A program made the position numbers and the translations under genes. DNA of 64,000 nt from Galeopsis tetrahit (Eukaryota > Streptophyta > Magnoliopsida > Lamiales > Lamiaceae): NCBI GenBank assembly GCA_963675135.1, contig OY776130.1, positions 18,220,001 through 18,284,000 of the forward strand. Reading direction: 5' to 3'. Positions 1-11,011 of this stretch are shown here, piece after piece (within the stretch, counting starts at the first letter, position 1; each line of letters begins with the position of its first letter). Under the pieces are notes generated by a model. That model ran no database searches, was not told the DNA's origin, and saw nothing but the letters and a program-made list of their open reading frames with translations.

Positions 1-2
1 AA

Positions 3-2894
3 CCATGATATGAGCTTAGAACCTAAAAATTGGCATGAACCAGAAGTTGATTTTCTATCTATCCTGCAACCACCAAAGTCAGAATCTGAATAACCACTTA
101 GGGATAGATCATCATCTGCAGAATACCACAAACCTCGATTAATGGTACCCTTTAGATATTTCAATATCCTTTTAGCAGTCTCCACATGACTTTCTTTGGG
201 GTTGGCCTGAAATCTAGCACATACACCTACTGCAAATGCAATGTCTGGCCTACTAGCAGTTAAATAGAGTAAAGAACCAATTAAAGCTCTGTAATAGGAT
301 TGGTCAGCAGACTTACCTTGATCATCAGGATCCATTCTGTAGGTTGGAAGCATTGGTACTCCAACTGTTTTACAGGTCTTAATACCAAATTTATCTAACA
401 AATTTCTTGTATATTTTGCTTGATTGATAAAGATACCATCAGATGATTGTTTCACTTGAAGTCCAAGAAAATAAGTCATTTCTCCCATCATTGACATTTC
501 AAACTTGCTTTGCATGAGCTTTGAAAAACTTTCACTCATGCTTTTGTTAGGAGATCCAAATATTATATCATCAACATAAATTTGGACTAATAAAATGTCT
601 GTACCTTCTTGTCTTCTGAACAAAGTTCGATCCACTTTGCCCTTAGTAAATCCATTTTCAACTAAGAATAGTGAAAGAGTGTCATACCAGGCTCTTGGAG
701 CTTGTTTCAGACCATATAGTGCTTTCTTCAACCTGTATACTTGATTACCATTTACCTCAAATCCAGGAGGTTGTTCTACATAAACTTCTTCAACAAGTAT
801 ACCATTTAAAAATGCACTTTTCACATCCATTTGATACACAGTGAATTTCATATAAGCAGCATAAGCAAGAAACAATCTTATAGCTTCTAATCTAGCTACA
901 GGGGCAAATGTTTCATCATAGTCAATACCCTCAGCTTGAGAGTAGCCCTGAGCCACTAATCTGGCTTTGTTTCTCACAACAAGATCATTCTCATCTTTCT
1001 TATTTTTGAAAATCCACTTTGTACCTACCACATTGTGATCAGTAGGTCTCTCTACGAGTTCCCATACATCATTTCGAGTAAACTGATTTAATTCATCTTG
1101 CATAGCCATAATCCTGTTACTGTCAGATAAAACTTCTTTCACATTAGTAGGCTCAATAGAAGATAAGAAGCAACACCAACAAAATAGAGAATTACTGGGT
1201 TCAGGCTTAGAATCAAACAGTTGTCTTCTGGTCTTAACACCCTTATTGGATTCACCAATGATCAGATCAGTAGAATGAGCAGATTTCCATGTTTTTCTAG
1301 TCTTAACATGAATACTTTCATCATCCACATCATGTATAACAGAATCATCAATATCATCATTTTCAGCAGATTTATTCACAGGAGAACAGTCAACCAATTC
1401 AGGCATGTCAATTGGTCTAGAAGACTTACCATTGTCTTTTACCTTTTCTACATCATCATCTTTGTTTAGAACATTCAGGAATGGATTGTAGGCTTGTACA
1501 GATTCATAGACTTCAGTCTCTTCATTGTCTTTATTAGTTTGAATGGTCAGATCTTCAATTTTCTTACTGATCTGATGATCAGCAGAGTCCTGTACAACTT
1601 CATCAAAGACAACATGGGGTGTTTCTTCTACACATAGAGTAGAGTAATTAAACACTCTAAATGCCTTGCTAGTAGAAGAATATCCTAAGAATATTCCCTG
1701 ATCAGCTTTGGCATCAAAAGCATTTAATTTGCTCTTTCCATTCTTATGAATAAAGCACTTACATCCAAAGATATGAAAATATGAAATTCTAGGTTTTCTA
1801 CCTTTCCATACCTCATAAGGAGTTTTACCATGTACCTTATTGAATGCACATCTGTTCTGAGTGTGACAGGCAGTGTTGATTGCCTCAGCCCAGAACTTCT
1901 GTGGTGTGTTGTACTCTGCAAGCATTGTTCTGCATGCTTCCTTCAGTGTTCTGTTTCTTCTCTCAGCTACACCATTTTGTTGGGGTGTCCTAGCTGCACT
2001 TGTCAAATGCTGAATTCCAGACTTAGAACAAAATTCTTTAATATAGCAGTTTATAAATTCAGTCCCCTTGTCACTCCTGATCTTGACAATGGGCTGACCT
2101 TTTTCTACTTGCAACCTCTTTAACAGATCTGGTAGTTGGGTTTGTGTATCACTCTTTTTGTGTAAGAAGATTGTCCAAGTGTATTTTGAATAATCATCTA
2201 CCACAACCAAAGTGTACCTTCTACCATTCAGTGTAGGGGGTTTTATCGGACCATGTAAATCCATGTGCAAGAGTTCTAAGACTCTACAAGTAGAAAGAGT
2301 AGGAATTGACTTAAAGGAAACCTTTACCTGTTTACCTTTTTGGCAAGCATCACACACTTGTGACTTGAAATAGATTTCATTAGGGATACCTTCAACAAGG
2401 TAGTTTCTTGCAATCTCGTTAATAATCTTAAAGTTCAGATGGCATAAGCGTCTGTGCCATAGCCAACTGATTTCTTTAGGACTTTTAGAAAGAAGGCAAG
2501 CATCCCTAGGACAACTATTCCAGTTTACAATGTAGACACTGCCCTGTCTAACTCCAACTAGTAGAATAGTATGTGTTCTTTTATCCCAGATTTCACATTT
2601 GGTGCTTTTGAAGTAAACTTTGTAGCCCCTGTCACAAAATTGAGAGACAGATAACAAATTATATTTCAGACCTTCAACATATGAGACATCTTGAATCTCT
2701 ACATCTTCATTCTTGATGTATCCAAATCCTTTTGTGATTGCCATGGAACTATCTCCAAAGATCACTTTTGGTCCTTCCTTCTCATGATAGTCAGAAAGGA
2801 GAGTCTTGGTACCAGTCATGTGGTGAGAACACCCACTGTCTATGTACCAAGTTTCTCCAATTGAACCACCTTTCTTGTAAAGATCCAGTCGACC
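3..2894 (-). CDS. E1 pol polyprotein (protease, integrase, RT, start of RNase H), partial
   Basis: Open on the minus strand from just after an in-frame TAG (2895-2897) to the window edge. The order is aspartic protease (WYIDSGCSHHMTG near 2830), GAG-pre-integrase zinc region, integrase core with D, SDKGTEF and the E of NGVAERRNRT (about 2290-1930), the VGTKWIFKNKK start of RT, the RT core with YQMDVKSAFLNG and the catalytic YVDD (about 570), then RNase H (GYSDSDFGG near 80). No in-frame stop was met on reading the segments by eye, so this is one of the better preserved pols here. It is not in the same frame as the end of gag, so at least one frameshift separates the two. It is truncated by the window edge. 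Confidence 0.88.
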
Positions 2895-2932
2895 CTACAA
2901 GTAGTGATCTTAATAATTTAGGTACCCTTTCT

Positions 2933-5464
2933 TTACTGGGGTCCTTGGGGGTTAGTAGTACGAGGTATCCAAATAAACATTGAAGATTTGAATAATTGAG
3001 ACCTCTTAAGTTTTCTACCATGCTTATCACAGAACAGTACTTTATTGACCTTATCCAAATTATCAGCAGACTTAGGATCTATTTTTCTGAGATAGCCTTT
3101 CCTTGGTTTTATCCCTTTTTCAGGAAGATCTGTATGTCTGTAATAGTTTGCATATGGCCTAAAAGCCTGTGGACCATACGGCTTATAGATGCGTTTTGGT
3201 CTTTCCTCTCCAATAATATCATAAGATAAAGGTGGAGGATAAAGAACAGGTTTGTTATGATAATGAGGCACAAATTTCCTAGGTTTAGTTGAGTACTGCT
3301 GAGACTGCCTTATAAAAGGAGGTCTAGGCTGTTTCCAACTTGCCTGTGTTTGTCTTAACCTACTGTTCTGAGTCTGCCTCTTCTGATTCCAGGACTTTTC
3401 AGCTCTGGTCAGAGGAGTAGAACTCTTCTGGTATGGTCTTGACTGTACTGGTCTAGATCCATTCTTCTGTTTACCATTCTTGGCATTAGGATGAATGTAT
3501 TTAGACTGTACTTTAGATTTTGGATCATTATCATAAATTATAGGTTCTTTTCCTTTATCTAATTGCAAAGAACTTGAACTAGCTCCAGTAGTGTTCTTAA
3601 TGCCTGAAGTAGAGGGACTAGGCAGATCAGTACCTATTCCACTCTTATCATAAGGAGCTCTGTATCTGTCTGATAGTGTTTGATTAATCTTAGAAGAGTT
3701 AATCATCTCAGATAGCTTCAGATCCAGACTCAGTACTTCAGATTCTAAGAATCTATTGCGCTCTTCAAGTTTTTCACATTTAATATTTAAGTCATTGAAC
3801 TCATTTGTCTCTTTAGCTTGTGTATGTAGCATACCCTGATATAATTTGTCCATAGATGCATACTTATCTTTGAGTTGAGACAACTCTTCTGATAGCCGTG
3901 CATTTAGAACAATTATATTAGGATCCACTTTCATTTGAGCTTCTCTAAGACTCATGATTTCTTGTCTTAAAGATATGTTCTCATCACTGATTTCCATGAA
4001 TGCTTTATTAGCTGGTAGGAGGTCTTCTTCATTCATTCCATTGGAATGGTGAAGACTACTCCGTACACTACTATCAGCAGTGTCACATAAATCAGAATCT
4101 GATTCATCAAAAGATTGAAAAGATGTGACAGATGATACCTCTTGATCTATTTTTGCCATCATGACTAGTCCATCATCTGCAATGAAGACTTCTTTCTCAC
4201 TGTTGGAAGGGTAATCAGAAGAGGAGGATGGCAACTCATCTGAATCCGTATCAGAGTCATTGTTAGCCACCATTGCCCTCTTACCCTTTGCATATTTACG
4301 ATCTCTCCTTGCTTTTCTTTCTCTTCTATCTTCAGCACTCAGATCAGGACATTCATGGATGTAATGACCTGGCTTTTCACAGTTATAACACAGAGGTTCA
4401 TTAGAAGTACGTTTAGAAGGAGAATGATATCGGTTCCTTTCCTTTCTATCAGTAGAGTTTCTATCCTTCCTATCAGCAGAGTTCCTATCTCTTCTTTTCT
4501 CATTAGAGATCTCATCTCTCCTTTCAGAAGATTTGTGATCCCTTCTGGTCCTAGAAGAGTCCCTGTTATTAGAGCCCTGAGTGTCCTTATAGAATCTTTT
4601 GTATCTACCATACCTCTTGTTAAGCTTATCAAACCTCTTAATCATTAAGTTCAACTGATATTTAGGATCAAGATCAGTACTCTCTAGTTCATCTTTTATG
4701 CTTGAGGACTTAGACATAGATGACCTAGGCTTCTTAGAGGTAGACGCCTTAAGTGCAATACTCTTGGAGATTTCCTTAACCCTATCACCACTAACTATTG
4801 GATCTTCTTCATCCAATTCAAACTCATGTGCCTGAAGGGTTTGGAAGGTAGTTTCAGCAGACCAGTTATCTATATCCTGAGTGTTTTTAATGATCAGTGT
4901 GACCATTTTCCACCTTTCATCTAAGGCTTTAAGGATACGTAATTTGATCTCCCTATTGGTATAAGTCTTCCCTAAAACATCCTGATCATTCATAATTTTT
5001 GTAAAATGAGTATCGAGCTGGTCTATTGTTTCACCAGTCTTGATTTTGAATGATTCGAACCGCTGGACAGCAGTGGATAGTTTTCTTTCTTTTATAAGAG
5101 AGGTTCCCTCACAAATGAAAGCTAACTTGTCCCACATCTCTTTGGCTGATTTACATTTAACCACTTTCCCAAGATACTCGTTGGGAAGGGTGTGCAAAAT
5201 GTAATTCTTTGCCAAGCTGTCTAGGTTGTTCTGCCTCATTTCCTCAGTAGTTAAATCTAACCTGGGTTTTGGCACGAGAACACCAATGGCTTTTGAATGC
5301 TCCAGAGTTGCAGTGTTGGGTATCATGGTAGTAATAGGCCCTTCTTTGATCACAGACATCATTAGATCATGGGTTGAACTGAAAATGGCCTCCATCCTCA
5401 GTTTCCAATAATCGTAATCTGCAACTTTGAACTTTGGAAGTTTATTGATGTTAGTTTCTTCCAT
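2933..5464 (-). CDS. E1 gag (capsid/nucleocapsid) protein
   Basis: An 843-residue ORF beginning MEETNINKLPKF, with the copia gag core (DYDYWKLRMEAI near residue 20; AKEMWDKLAFICEGT near 110), a Ser/Lys/Arg-rich linker and a CCHC zinc knuckle (CYNCEKPGHYIHEC, about residues 350-363). A long Asp/Ser-rich and coiled-coil region and a basic, Gln/Pro-rich tail follow. It would form the virus-like particle and bind the element RNA. The start codon lies about 150 nt after the PBS, as expected for the first ORF. The ORF ends at TAA (2933-2935) within the region that normally leads into protease (WIPRTTNPQGP), so the gag-pol join is broken or recoded here. Length is usual for SIRE-type gags with the extra coiled coil. 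Confidence 0.9.
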   Translation of the reverse strand: MEETNINKLPKFKVADYDYWKLRMEAIFSSTHDLMMSVIKEGPITTMIPNTATLEHSKAIGVLVPKPRLDLTTEEMRQNNLDSLAKNYILHTLPNEYLGKVVKCKSAKEMWDKLAFICEGTSLIKERKLSTAVQRFESFKIKTGETIDQLDTHFTKIMNDQDVLGKTYTNREIKLRILKALDERWKMVTLIIKNTQDIDNWSAETTFQTLQAHEFELDEEDPIVSGDRVKEISKSIALKASTSKKPRSSMSKSSSIKDELESTDLDPKYQLNLMIKRFDKLNKRYGRYKRFYKDTQGSNNRDSSRTRRDHKSSERRDEISNEKRRDRNSADRKDRNSTDRKERNRYHSPSKRTSNEPLCYNCEKPGHYIHECPDLSAEDRRERKARRDRKYAKGKRAMVANNDSDTDSDELPSSSSDYPSNSEKEVFIADDGLVMMAKIDQEVSSVTSFQSFDESDSDLCDTADSSVRSSLHHSNGMNEEDLLPANKAFMEISDENISLRQEIMSLREAQMKVDPNIIVLNARLSEELSQLKDKYASMDKLYQGMLHTQAKETNEFNDLNIKCEKLEERNRFLESEVLSLDLKLSEMINSSKINQTLSDRYRAPYDKSGIGTDLPSPSTSGIKNTTGASSSSLQLDKGKEPIIYDNDPKSKVQSKYIHPNAKNGKQKNGSRPVQSRPYQKSSTPLTRAEKSWNQKRQTQNSRLRQTQASWKQPRPPFIRQSQQYSTKPRKFVPHYHNKPVLYPPPLSYDIIGEERPKRIYKPYGPQAFRPYANYYRHTDLPEKGIKPRKGYLRKIDPKSADNLDKVNKVLFCDKHGRKLKRSQLFKSSMFIWIPRTTNPQGPQ

Positions 5465-5610
5465 GATAGAACAAGCAGTAAGATCAGTAGTATGACAAAT
5501 AGGTCAAGAAAGACAAGTAAGATCAAGAAACAATTATCAGTAATGAGAGACAATTAGACTTTCCCCAAAGTCTACAAGGTTATCTAGAAACAGCAGTCCA
5601 AAGAACTACT

Positions 5611-5622
5611 GCTCTGATACCA
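5611..5622 (-). other. E1 primer binding site (tRNA-iMet)
   Basis: On the minus strand TGGTATCAGAGC, complementary to the 3' end of plant initiator tRNA-Met, two bases from the LTR end. It fixes both the orientation and the LTR boundary of E1. Confidence 0.95.
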
Positions 5623-5624
5623 CT

Positions 5625-6741
5625 TGTTTGGTTCCAAAAGTTGAGTTGAGATTGAGTAAGCTAAGAAAAAGTCTAGAGGGGAGGGGTGAATAGACTTTTC
5701 AAATTCTATCAAAATATCAGAGTTTTTAGTGCGGAAATGTGTTATGTACAGTACTGTTCTTAGAATCAGCTCAGTACTTAACAGTTAGCTTTTATACTCA
5801 GCTTTTCTTTAAATCTTTTCTTTAGAAAACTTACTGTTCTTGTTTAACCAAATATATCAACAGTTAATCAAAACAAAACAGTAAAGAACACAAGATTTTA
5901 TAGTGGTTCGACAAATGTCTACATCCACTCTCACAACTCCAGTTGCGATGTTTTATTACTCTTATCCACTTGAGTACTTGTAGCTTAGAGTCCCAAGATT
6001 AAGACTTTGATCTTGTCGAATAGTAGTAGTTTCAGTAGTCTTTTCAGGTAGAAGATCACACGGTATTTATAAGCATTAGTAAGACAGTTAGCAGTTTGTG
6101 AACTAACTCTCAACTAACTCATAACCGTTTCTTGTTGTAACTTCCTTCTTTTTGTAACCAACTTATCTTATCTTTCCAAGTCAGCATATCTTCAACAATA
6201 TTTTCAGTTACGCTTCAAATAAGTCATCCAAACTTATTCTTCAATAAACCAACTCAGCACAGTAAACTACTCTTCTTAGTTTTACTGCTCTTGGTCAATC
6301 AGCACAGTTCTTCAAAACTGTTCAGCTTCCTTCAAAAACTTCACTTGATTTCTTCAATCTCTGAAATAGTCTTCTGACATATCTAATCTACTGTTCTAAC
6401 TATTACAATGCTGAATACAATAGAATACAACTTTACAAATATAAAACCTATCTATACATCAACTGAACTACATACAGATGAGTATAACTAAGTCCTATAC
6501 TAAAAGCTGTCTATACAATACTTCCATCAGCTTAGTTCTTAAACAGTTCATATATCAGATTAGTAAAACATAAGATCAGTAAACTTAAACTTCATAATAC
6601 ATTAAGATCAGTAATCTTAATCCATATATCTCACATAGAACAACATATAATCACATATATCATTAACTCTAAATTTACTTTTGGCCATCAAAACATATAA
6701 TCATCAATTAGAACATTGTTTATATGATTCATATCCCAACA
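5625..6741 (-). repeat. E1 5' LTR (1,117 bp)
   Basis: Bounded by TG...CA with TGTT/AACA inverted ends: on the minus strand it starts TGTTGGGATATGAATC and ends CCAAACA. Its inner edge abuts the PBS and its outer edge abuts resumed E2 gag sequence. A minus-strand TATA box (CTTATAAATACC) lies at about 6061-6073. No ORF was found in it. Confidence 0.92.
6061..6073 (-). promoter_or_regulatory. Predicted TATA box of E1 LTR
   Basis: The minus strand reads CTTATAAATACC in the middle of the LTR, the expected U3/R position for element transcription toward gag. Seen directly; activity is inferred. Confidence 0.6.
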
Positions 6742-6921
6742 GTTAACACATTCACACATACTTTCCCCAAGGCATTTAAGGGAAAGACAGTGTATGTACA
6801 TGCTAGAGGAAGACAACTTAGCCACCTTGAATCAATCAGGGTTATTAGGCAAGTTTGGGTTCCTAAAGGTACAACTAACCTCTCAAGACCCAAAACTCAA
6901 AGGGTACCTAAACCAATCTAA
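6742..6921 (+). CDS. E2 gag C-terminal remnant ending at the gag/pol stop
   Basis: This is the last 60 codons of gag (VNTFTHTFPKAF to TQRVPKPI), left after E1 inserted. It is in the same frame as pol and separated from it only by TAA at 6919-6921. The identical arrangement (PKPI, TAA, TTG CAG) occurs in E3 at 41056-41064. SIRE-type elements are known to separate gag and pol by a stop codon, and read-through there is the inferred expression mechanism. Confidence 0.8.
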   Translation, partial: VNTFTHTFPKAFKGKTVYVHARGRQLSHLESIRVIRQVWVPKGTTNLSRPKTQRVPKPI

Positions 6922-9900
6922 TTGCAGGTACCAATGGGCCACAAGAAGAGGAGCATGAGCAAAAAGTCAGCATGGTACCTTGACAGTGGATGCTCAAGGC
7001 ACATGACTGGAAACAAGGAACTCCTCACTGATTTTATTGAAAAAGAAGGCCCAAATGTCACATTTGGAGACAGCTCACAAGCTACAACAAAAGGTTATGG
7101 TACTTTGATGATTGGTAACATCAAAGTATCCAATGTATCTTATGTGGCTGGTCTCAAGTATAATCTCTTAAGTATCAGTCAATTTTGTGATAAAGATTTC
7201 AATGTTGAGTTTTCTAATGGAAAATGCTTAATCAAAGATAAAACTCAACAAATTCTATTGACTGGAACTAGGAAAGGAAATGTGTATTTTGCAGACTGGG
7301 ACAAGTCTTTTGATGCTGCATGCTTCATTGCTAAGAGTTCTAGTGAACAAAGTTGGTTATGGCATAAGAGATTAAACCACTTGAACTTCAAAACAATGAA
7401 CAAAATTGCTAGAAATTCATTAGTTAAAGGACTAACTAATGAGGTTTTCATTAAGGAGCATGTTTGCAAACCATGCCAAGAAGGAAAAAAGATTAAAGCC
7501 TCATTTAAAGGAAAACCAGTCATCTCTACTGAAAGGGTACTTGAATTACTGCATATCGACTTATTTGGACCAATTACCCCTGCAAGCATAAATGGTAGAA
7601 AATACACATTGGTTGTAGTAGATGACTTCTCTAGGTTCACATGGGTAGTATTTCTACTTAATAAGAAGGAAACTCAAGTCAAACTGCCTGAACTTCTTAA
7701 GAGATTGTCAAATGAGAAAAGCCTTAGCATTATCAAGATAAGATCTGATAAAGACACTGAGTTCATAAATTCATACATCAATGAGTATTGCACATCAAAT
7801 GGAATAGCTCATGAAACCTCAGCAGCTAGAACTCCTCAACAAAATGGAGTTGTAGAAAGAAGGAATAGAACTTTAAAAGAAGCTGCTAGAACCCTAATTG
7901 CTGATTCAAATTTACCTAAGAGGTTTTGGACTGAAGCTATAAACATTGCATGCCATACTCAAAATAGATGTTTGATTACTAAGGGGCAAGGCAAAACCCC
8001 CTATGAACTCTGGAAAGGAAGAATGCCTAAAGTGTCATACTTTCACATCTTTGGTTGTAAGTGTTTCATACACAATAATGGGAAAGAACAGTTGAAAGCC
8101 TTTGATAGCAAAGCTGATGAGGGAGTATTCCTTGGATATTCTCAAATCAGTAGAGCTTTTAGGGTCTACAACAAGAAAACCCTTATTGTGGAGGAAACAC
8201 CTCATGTTGTGTTTGATGAATCTATTCATGAGTTCAGGAATGAAAACTTAGAACCAGAAGAAATCACACAGAGGACAACCAGACTGAGCTTAAAAGACAA
8301 AGACACTGAATTCATAGAAGTTGTCCAAGACAACCTACCTGAAAAACTCCCATTGGACAACAATCCTGAAGGCAACCTTCCTGAGGCAAATCCCACTGAA
8401 GGGAATGGTGAACTGAATGATCCAATCCCAGTTCACATCCAGGTAACAACTACCAATGAAGAAGCAGTTCCTGCTGAGGTAGTTAATGGGTCAAATCATC
8501 AAGGGGGAACTCAAAATGTTGAAAATGCCAATGTCCCTGACATTGAGGACAACACCCCTGATTATGATCCTGAATTAGATCCTTCATTCAATTATCCTGA
8601 ATTTTATGATCAAAATGACTCAACTTCAGTAGAGGACAACTCTACTGAAGAGATCAGAAAAAGAAGGACTTGGTTGTCTGACCATCCTACTGATCTAATA
8701 CTTGGTGACCCAAGTATAGGAGTCAAAACAAGGAGATTTCATGGTGAAAGTACTCTTTTCTGTTGTTTCTTGTCAGAACAAGAACCAATTGATATTGAAG
8801 AAGCACTTCAAGATGCCAATTGGATCACAGCCATGCAGGAAGAACTGAACCAATTCACCAGAAATGAAGTATGGGAGCTGGTGGACAGACCTTCACATCA
8901 AGATGTTATTGGAACAAAGTGGGTGTTCAAGAACAAGAAGATTGAGAATGATGTGATTGTCAGAAACAAAGCAAGACTAGTGGCAAAAGGTTATTGCCAG
9001 CATGAAGGCATTGACTATGATGAGACCTTTGCACCTGTGGCAAGGCTAGAAGCAATAAGGCTCTTTCTAGCCAATGCAGCCCACAAGAGGTTCAAAGTGT
9101 ACCAAATGGATGTCAAAAGTGCCTTTCTGAATGGAGTCTTGAAAGAAGAAGTCTATGTGGAGCAACCACCTGGTTTTGAGGTTGGAGACCAAGTTTACAG
9201 ACTGAAGAAGGCTCTATATGGACTCAAGCAAGCCCCTAGGGCTTGGTATGACACACTGTCACAATTCCTCTTGGATCTTGGATTCACCAAGGGAACTGTG
9301 GACAGAACTCTCTTCAGAATCTCTGAAGGAGAGGACATCTTGCTTGTCCAAATTTATGTGGATGACATAATATTTGGATCCCCCAATGAGAAGCTGTGTG
9401 AGAAGTTCTCCAAGCTCATGCAAAGCAAGTTTGAGATGTCCATGATGGGGTTGATGAATTTCTTTTTGGGTCTACAAGTCAAGCAATCAAAAGAAGGAAT
9501 CTTCATCAACCAAGCTAAGTACACCAGAGAAATGATCAAAAAATTTGGGTGTGCTAGTAGCAAGCCAGTAAGGATCCCAATGACCACAAATTGAAAGATG
9601 GATCCTGATGAGAGTGGTGTTCCAACCAACTCTACTGAGTATAGAGGAATCATTGGTTCACTCCTCTATCTTACTGCCAGCAGGCCTGACATCACCTTTG
9701 CAGTAGGTGTTTGTGCAAGGTTTCAAGCAAATCCTAAGAAAAGCCATCTTGAGGCTGCAAAGAGGATTTTAAGATATCTCAAAGGCACTGAGAATCTAGG
9801 CCTTTGGTACCCTGCTGATGAAAATATTGAGTTAACTGGCTACTCAGATGCTGACTATGGAGGTTGCAGAATTGATAGAAAGTCCACATCAGGGACTTGT

Positions 9901-10311
9901 CAATTCTTAGGCAACAAGCTTATATCTTGGTTTTCCAAGAAGCAGAACACAGTGGCTACTTCCACCACTGAAGCTGAATATGTTGCAGCTGGAAGTTGTT
10001 GTGCTCAAATCCTTTGGTTGAGACAACAACTAAGAGACTACAAAGTCAACTCTACTGAAGTGCCAATATTTTGTGATAACAACAGTGCGATTGCAATATC
10101 ACAAAATCTAGTTTTGCATACAAGATGCAAACATGTAGACATCAAGCATCACTTCATTAGAGATCATGTGGAGAAGAAAGACATAAAGTTGGTCAAGATC
10201 CACACAGATCATCAAAAAGCTGATATATTGACAAAGCCACTTGCAGAGGCAAGATTTCTGGAGCTATCAGCAGAGTTGGGACTACTTGATCCAGGGAAGT
10301 TGGACAAGTAA
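6922..10311 (+). CDS. E2 pol polyprotein (protease-integrase-RT-RNase H), one internal TGA
   Basis: In frame after the gag stop; the first codon is TTG, so this is probably a read-through product rather than an independent start. Protease DSGCSRHMTG at residues 21-30; zinc region HKRLNH...CKPCQ; integrase D (LLHIDLFGP), D (SDKDTEF) and E (GVVERRNRT); RT with YQMDVKSAFLNG and YVDD; RNase H with GYSDADYGG and a C-terminal HVDIKHHFIRD. An in-frame TGA at 9592-9594 (PMTTN, stop, KMDPDESG) cuts RNase H from RT. The integrase motif reads SDKD where E3 and the family have SDKG. The product would process gag, copy the RNA and integrate cDNA; this copy is probably defective. Confidence 0.9.
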
Positions 10312-11011
10312 AACCCATTGAAGTTAATGGGAGTAAGGTAACTGAATTGGTCTTCAACAGACTTGGACAAGTCTACTGAAGTTCAGAAGAGATGATCACA
10401 TTTACTCAGGACACTTGTCCATTGAATCTCAAGACACTTGTCCACATCTTTTCAGGACACTTGTCCTAGTGGGGTCAGATAAGTTGTCCTGGCTATCAAA
10501 CTATTTTCTTGGTTTGATAAGCACCTATTTTGGGTAATCATTGTCTACTTTGATATCTGTCCCAATTACAGATATCATCACTGTGGGATTTAATTTGTCC
10601 CCCACCCAAAAGGTCACTATCCATGCATTAAATGCCAAGATTTAACTCTGGTTTGCATTACACTTTTCAAGCCATGATCTATCTCGAAAACTCCACATCC
10701 ATTAACTAATATTAAATAACTTCCACGTTTTGAATAAAACCAATAACTCACTGTTACATTGGTTTTTGACCATTGGATCAAAACTGGCCAACTCCCCTTA
10801 AATCAATCCTGGCCGTCCAAGTGTGTTTTCCATTTTTGACAACAGTTGAAAACTCACAAAACTCACCAACTCATTGACAAACATTCTTTTTAGAATATTC
10901 TCAAGCCTTAAGATCCCCCACAAACACTTCTTCCCAAGCATTCGAAACCCTTGCTCTTATTTTCTTCAAGCACTCTCAAAACTCTCTCAATTTCATTTCT
11001 GTAAACCTTCA
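10312..11011 (+). other. E2 spacer between pol and third ORF
   Basis: About 700 bp without a convincing ORF. It contains a repeated phrase around GGACACTTGTCC (10409-10465: three near copies) and then AT-rich leader sequence before the third ORF start. It may hold a splice acceptor or promoter for the third ORF, but none can be assigned. E3 lacks this segment through its internal deletion. Confidence 0.6.

Larger units (their letters stand above)
1..6741 (-). mobile_element. E1: SIRE-like Ty1/copia LTR retrotransposon, 5' two-thirds
   Basis: Read on the minus strand the order is LTR (6741-5625), tRNA-Met primer binding site, gag, then pol running off the left edge of the window, so the 3' LTR is not seen. 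Protease-integrase-RT-RNase H order is that of Ty1/copia, and gag with a long C-terminal region resembles the SIRE/Maximus lineage. It sits inside plus-strand element E2: the sequence right of its LTR resumes E2 gag exactly where the related copy E3 reads through (about 40879). The target was GTTAA (6742-6746); the matching repeat must lie left of the window. Confidence 0.93.

Noticed and set aside
1221..2123. Plus-strand ORFs across the E1 pol
   Set aside because: Antisense shadows of the integrase and linker region of E1 pol.
5611..5622. tRNA-Met gene remnants suggested by TGGTATCAGAGC and GCTCTGATAC motifs
   Set aside because: These are primer binding sites and short motifs of 9-12 bases; no cloverleaf was found around them.
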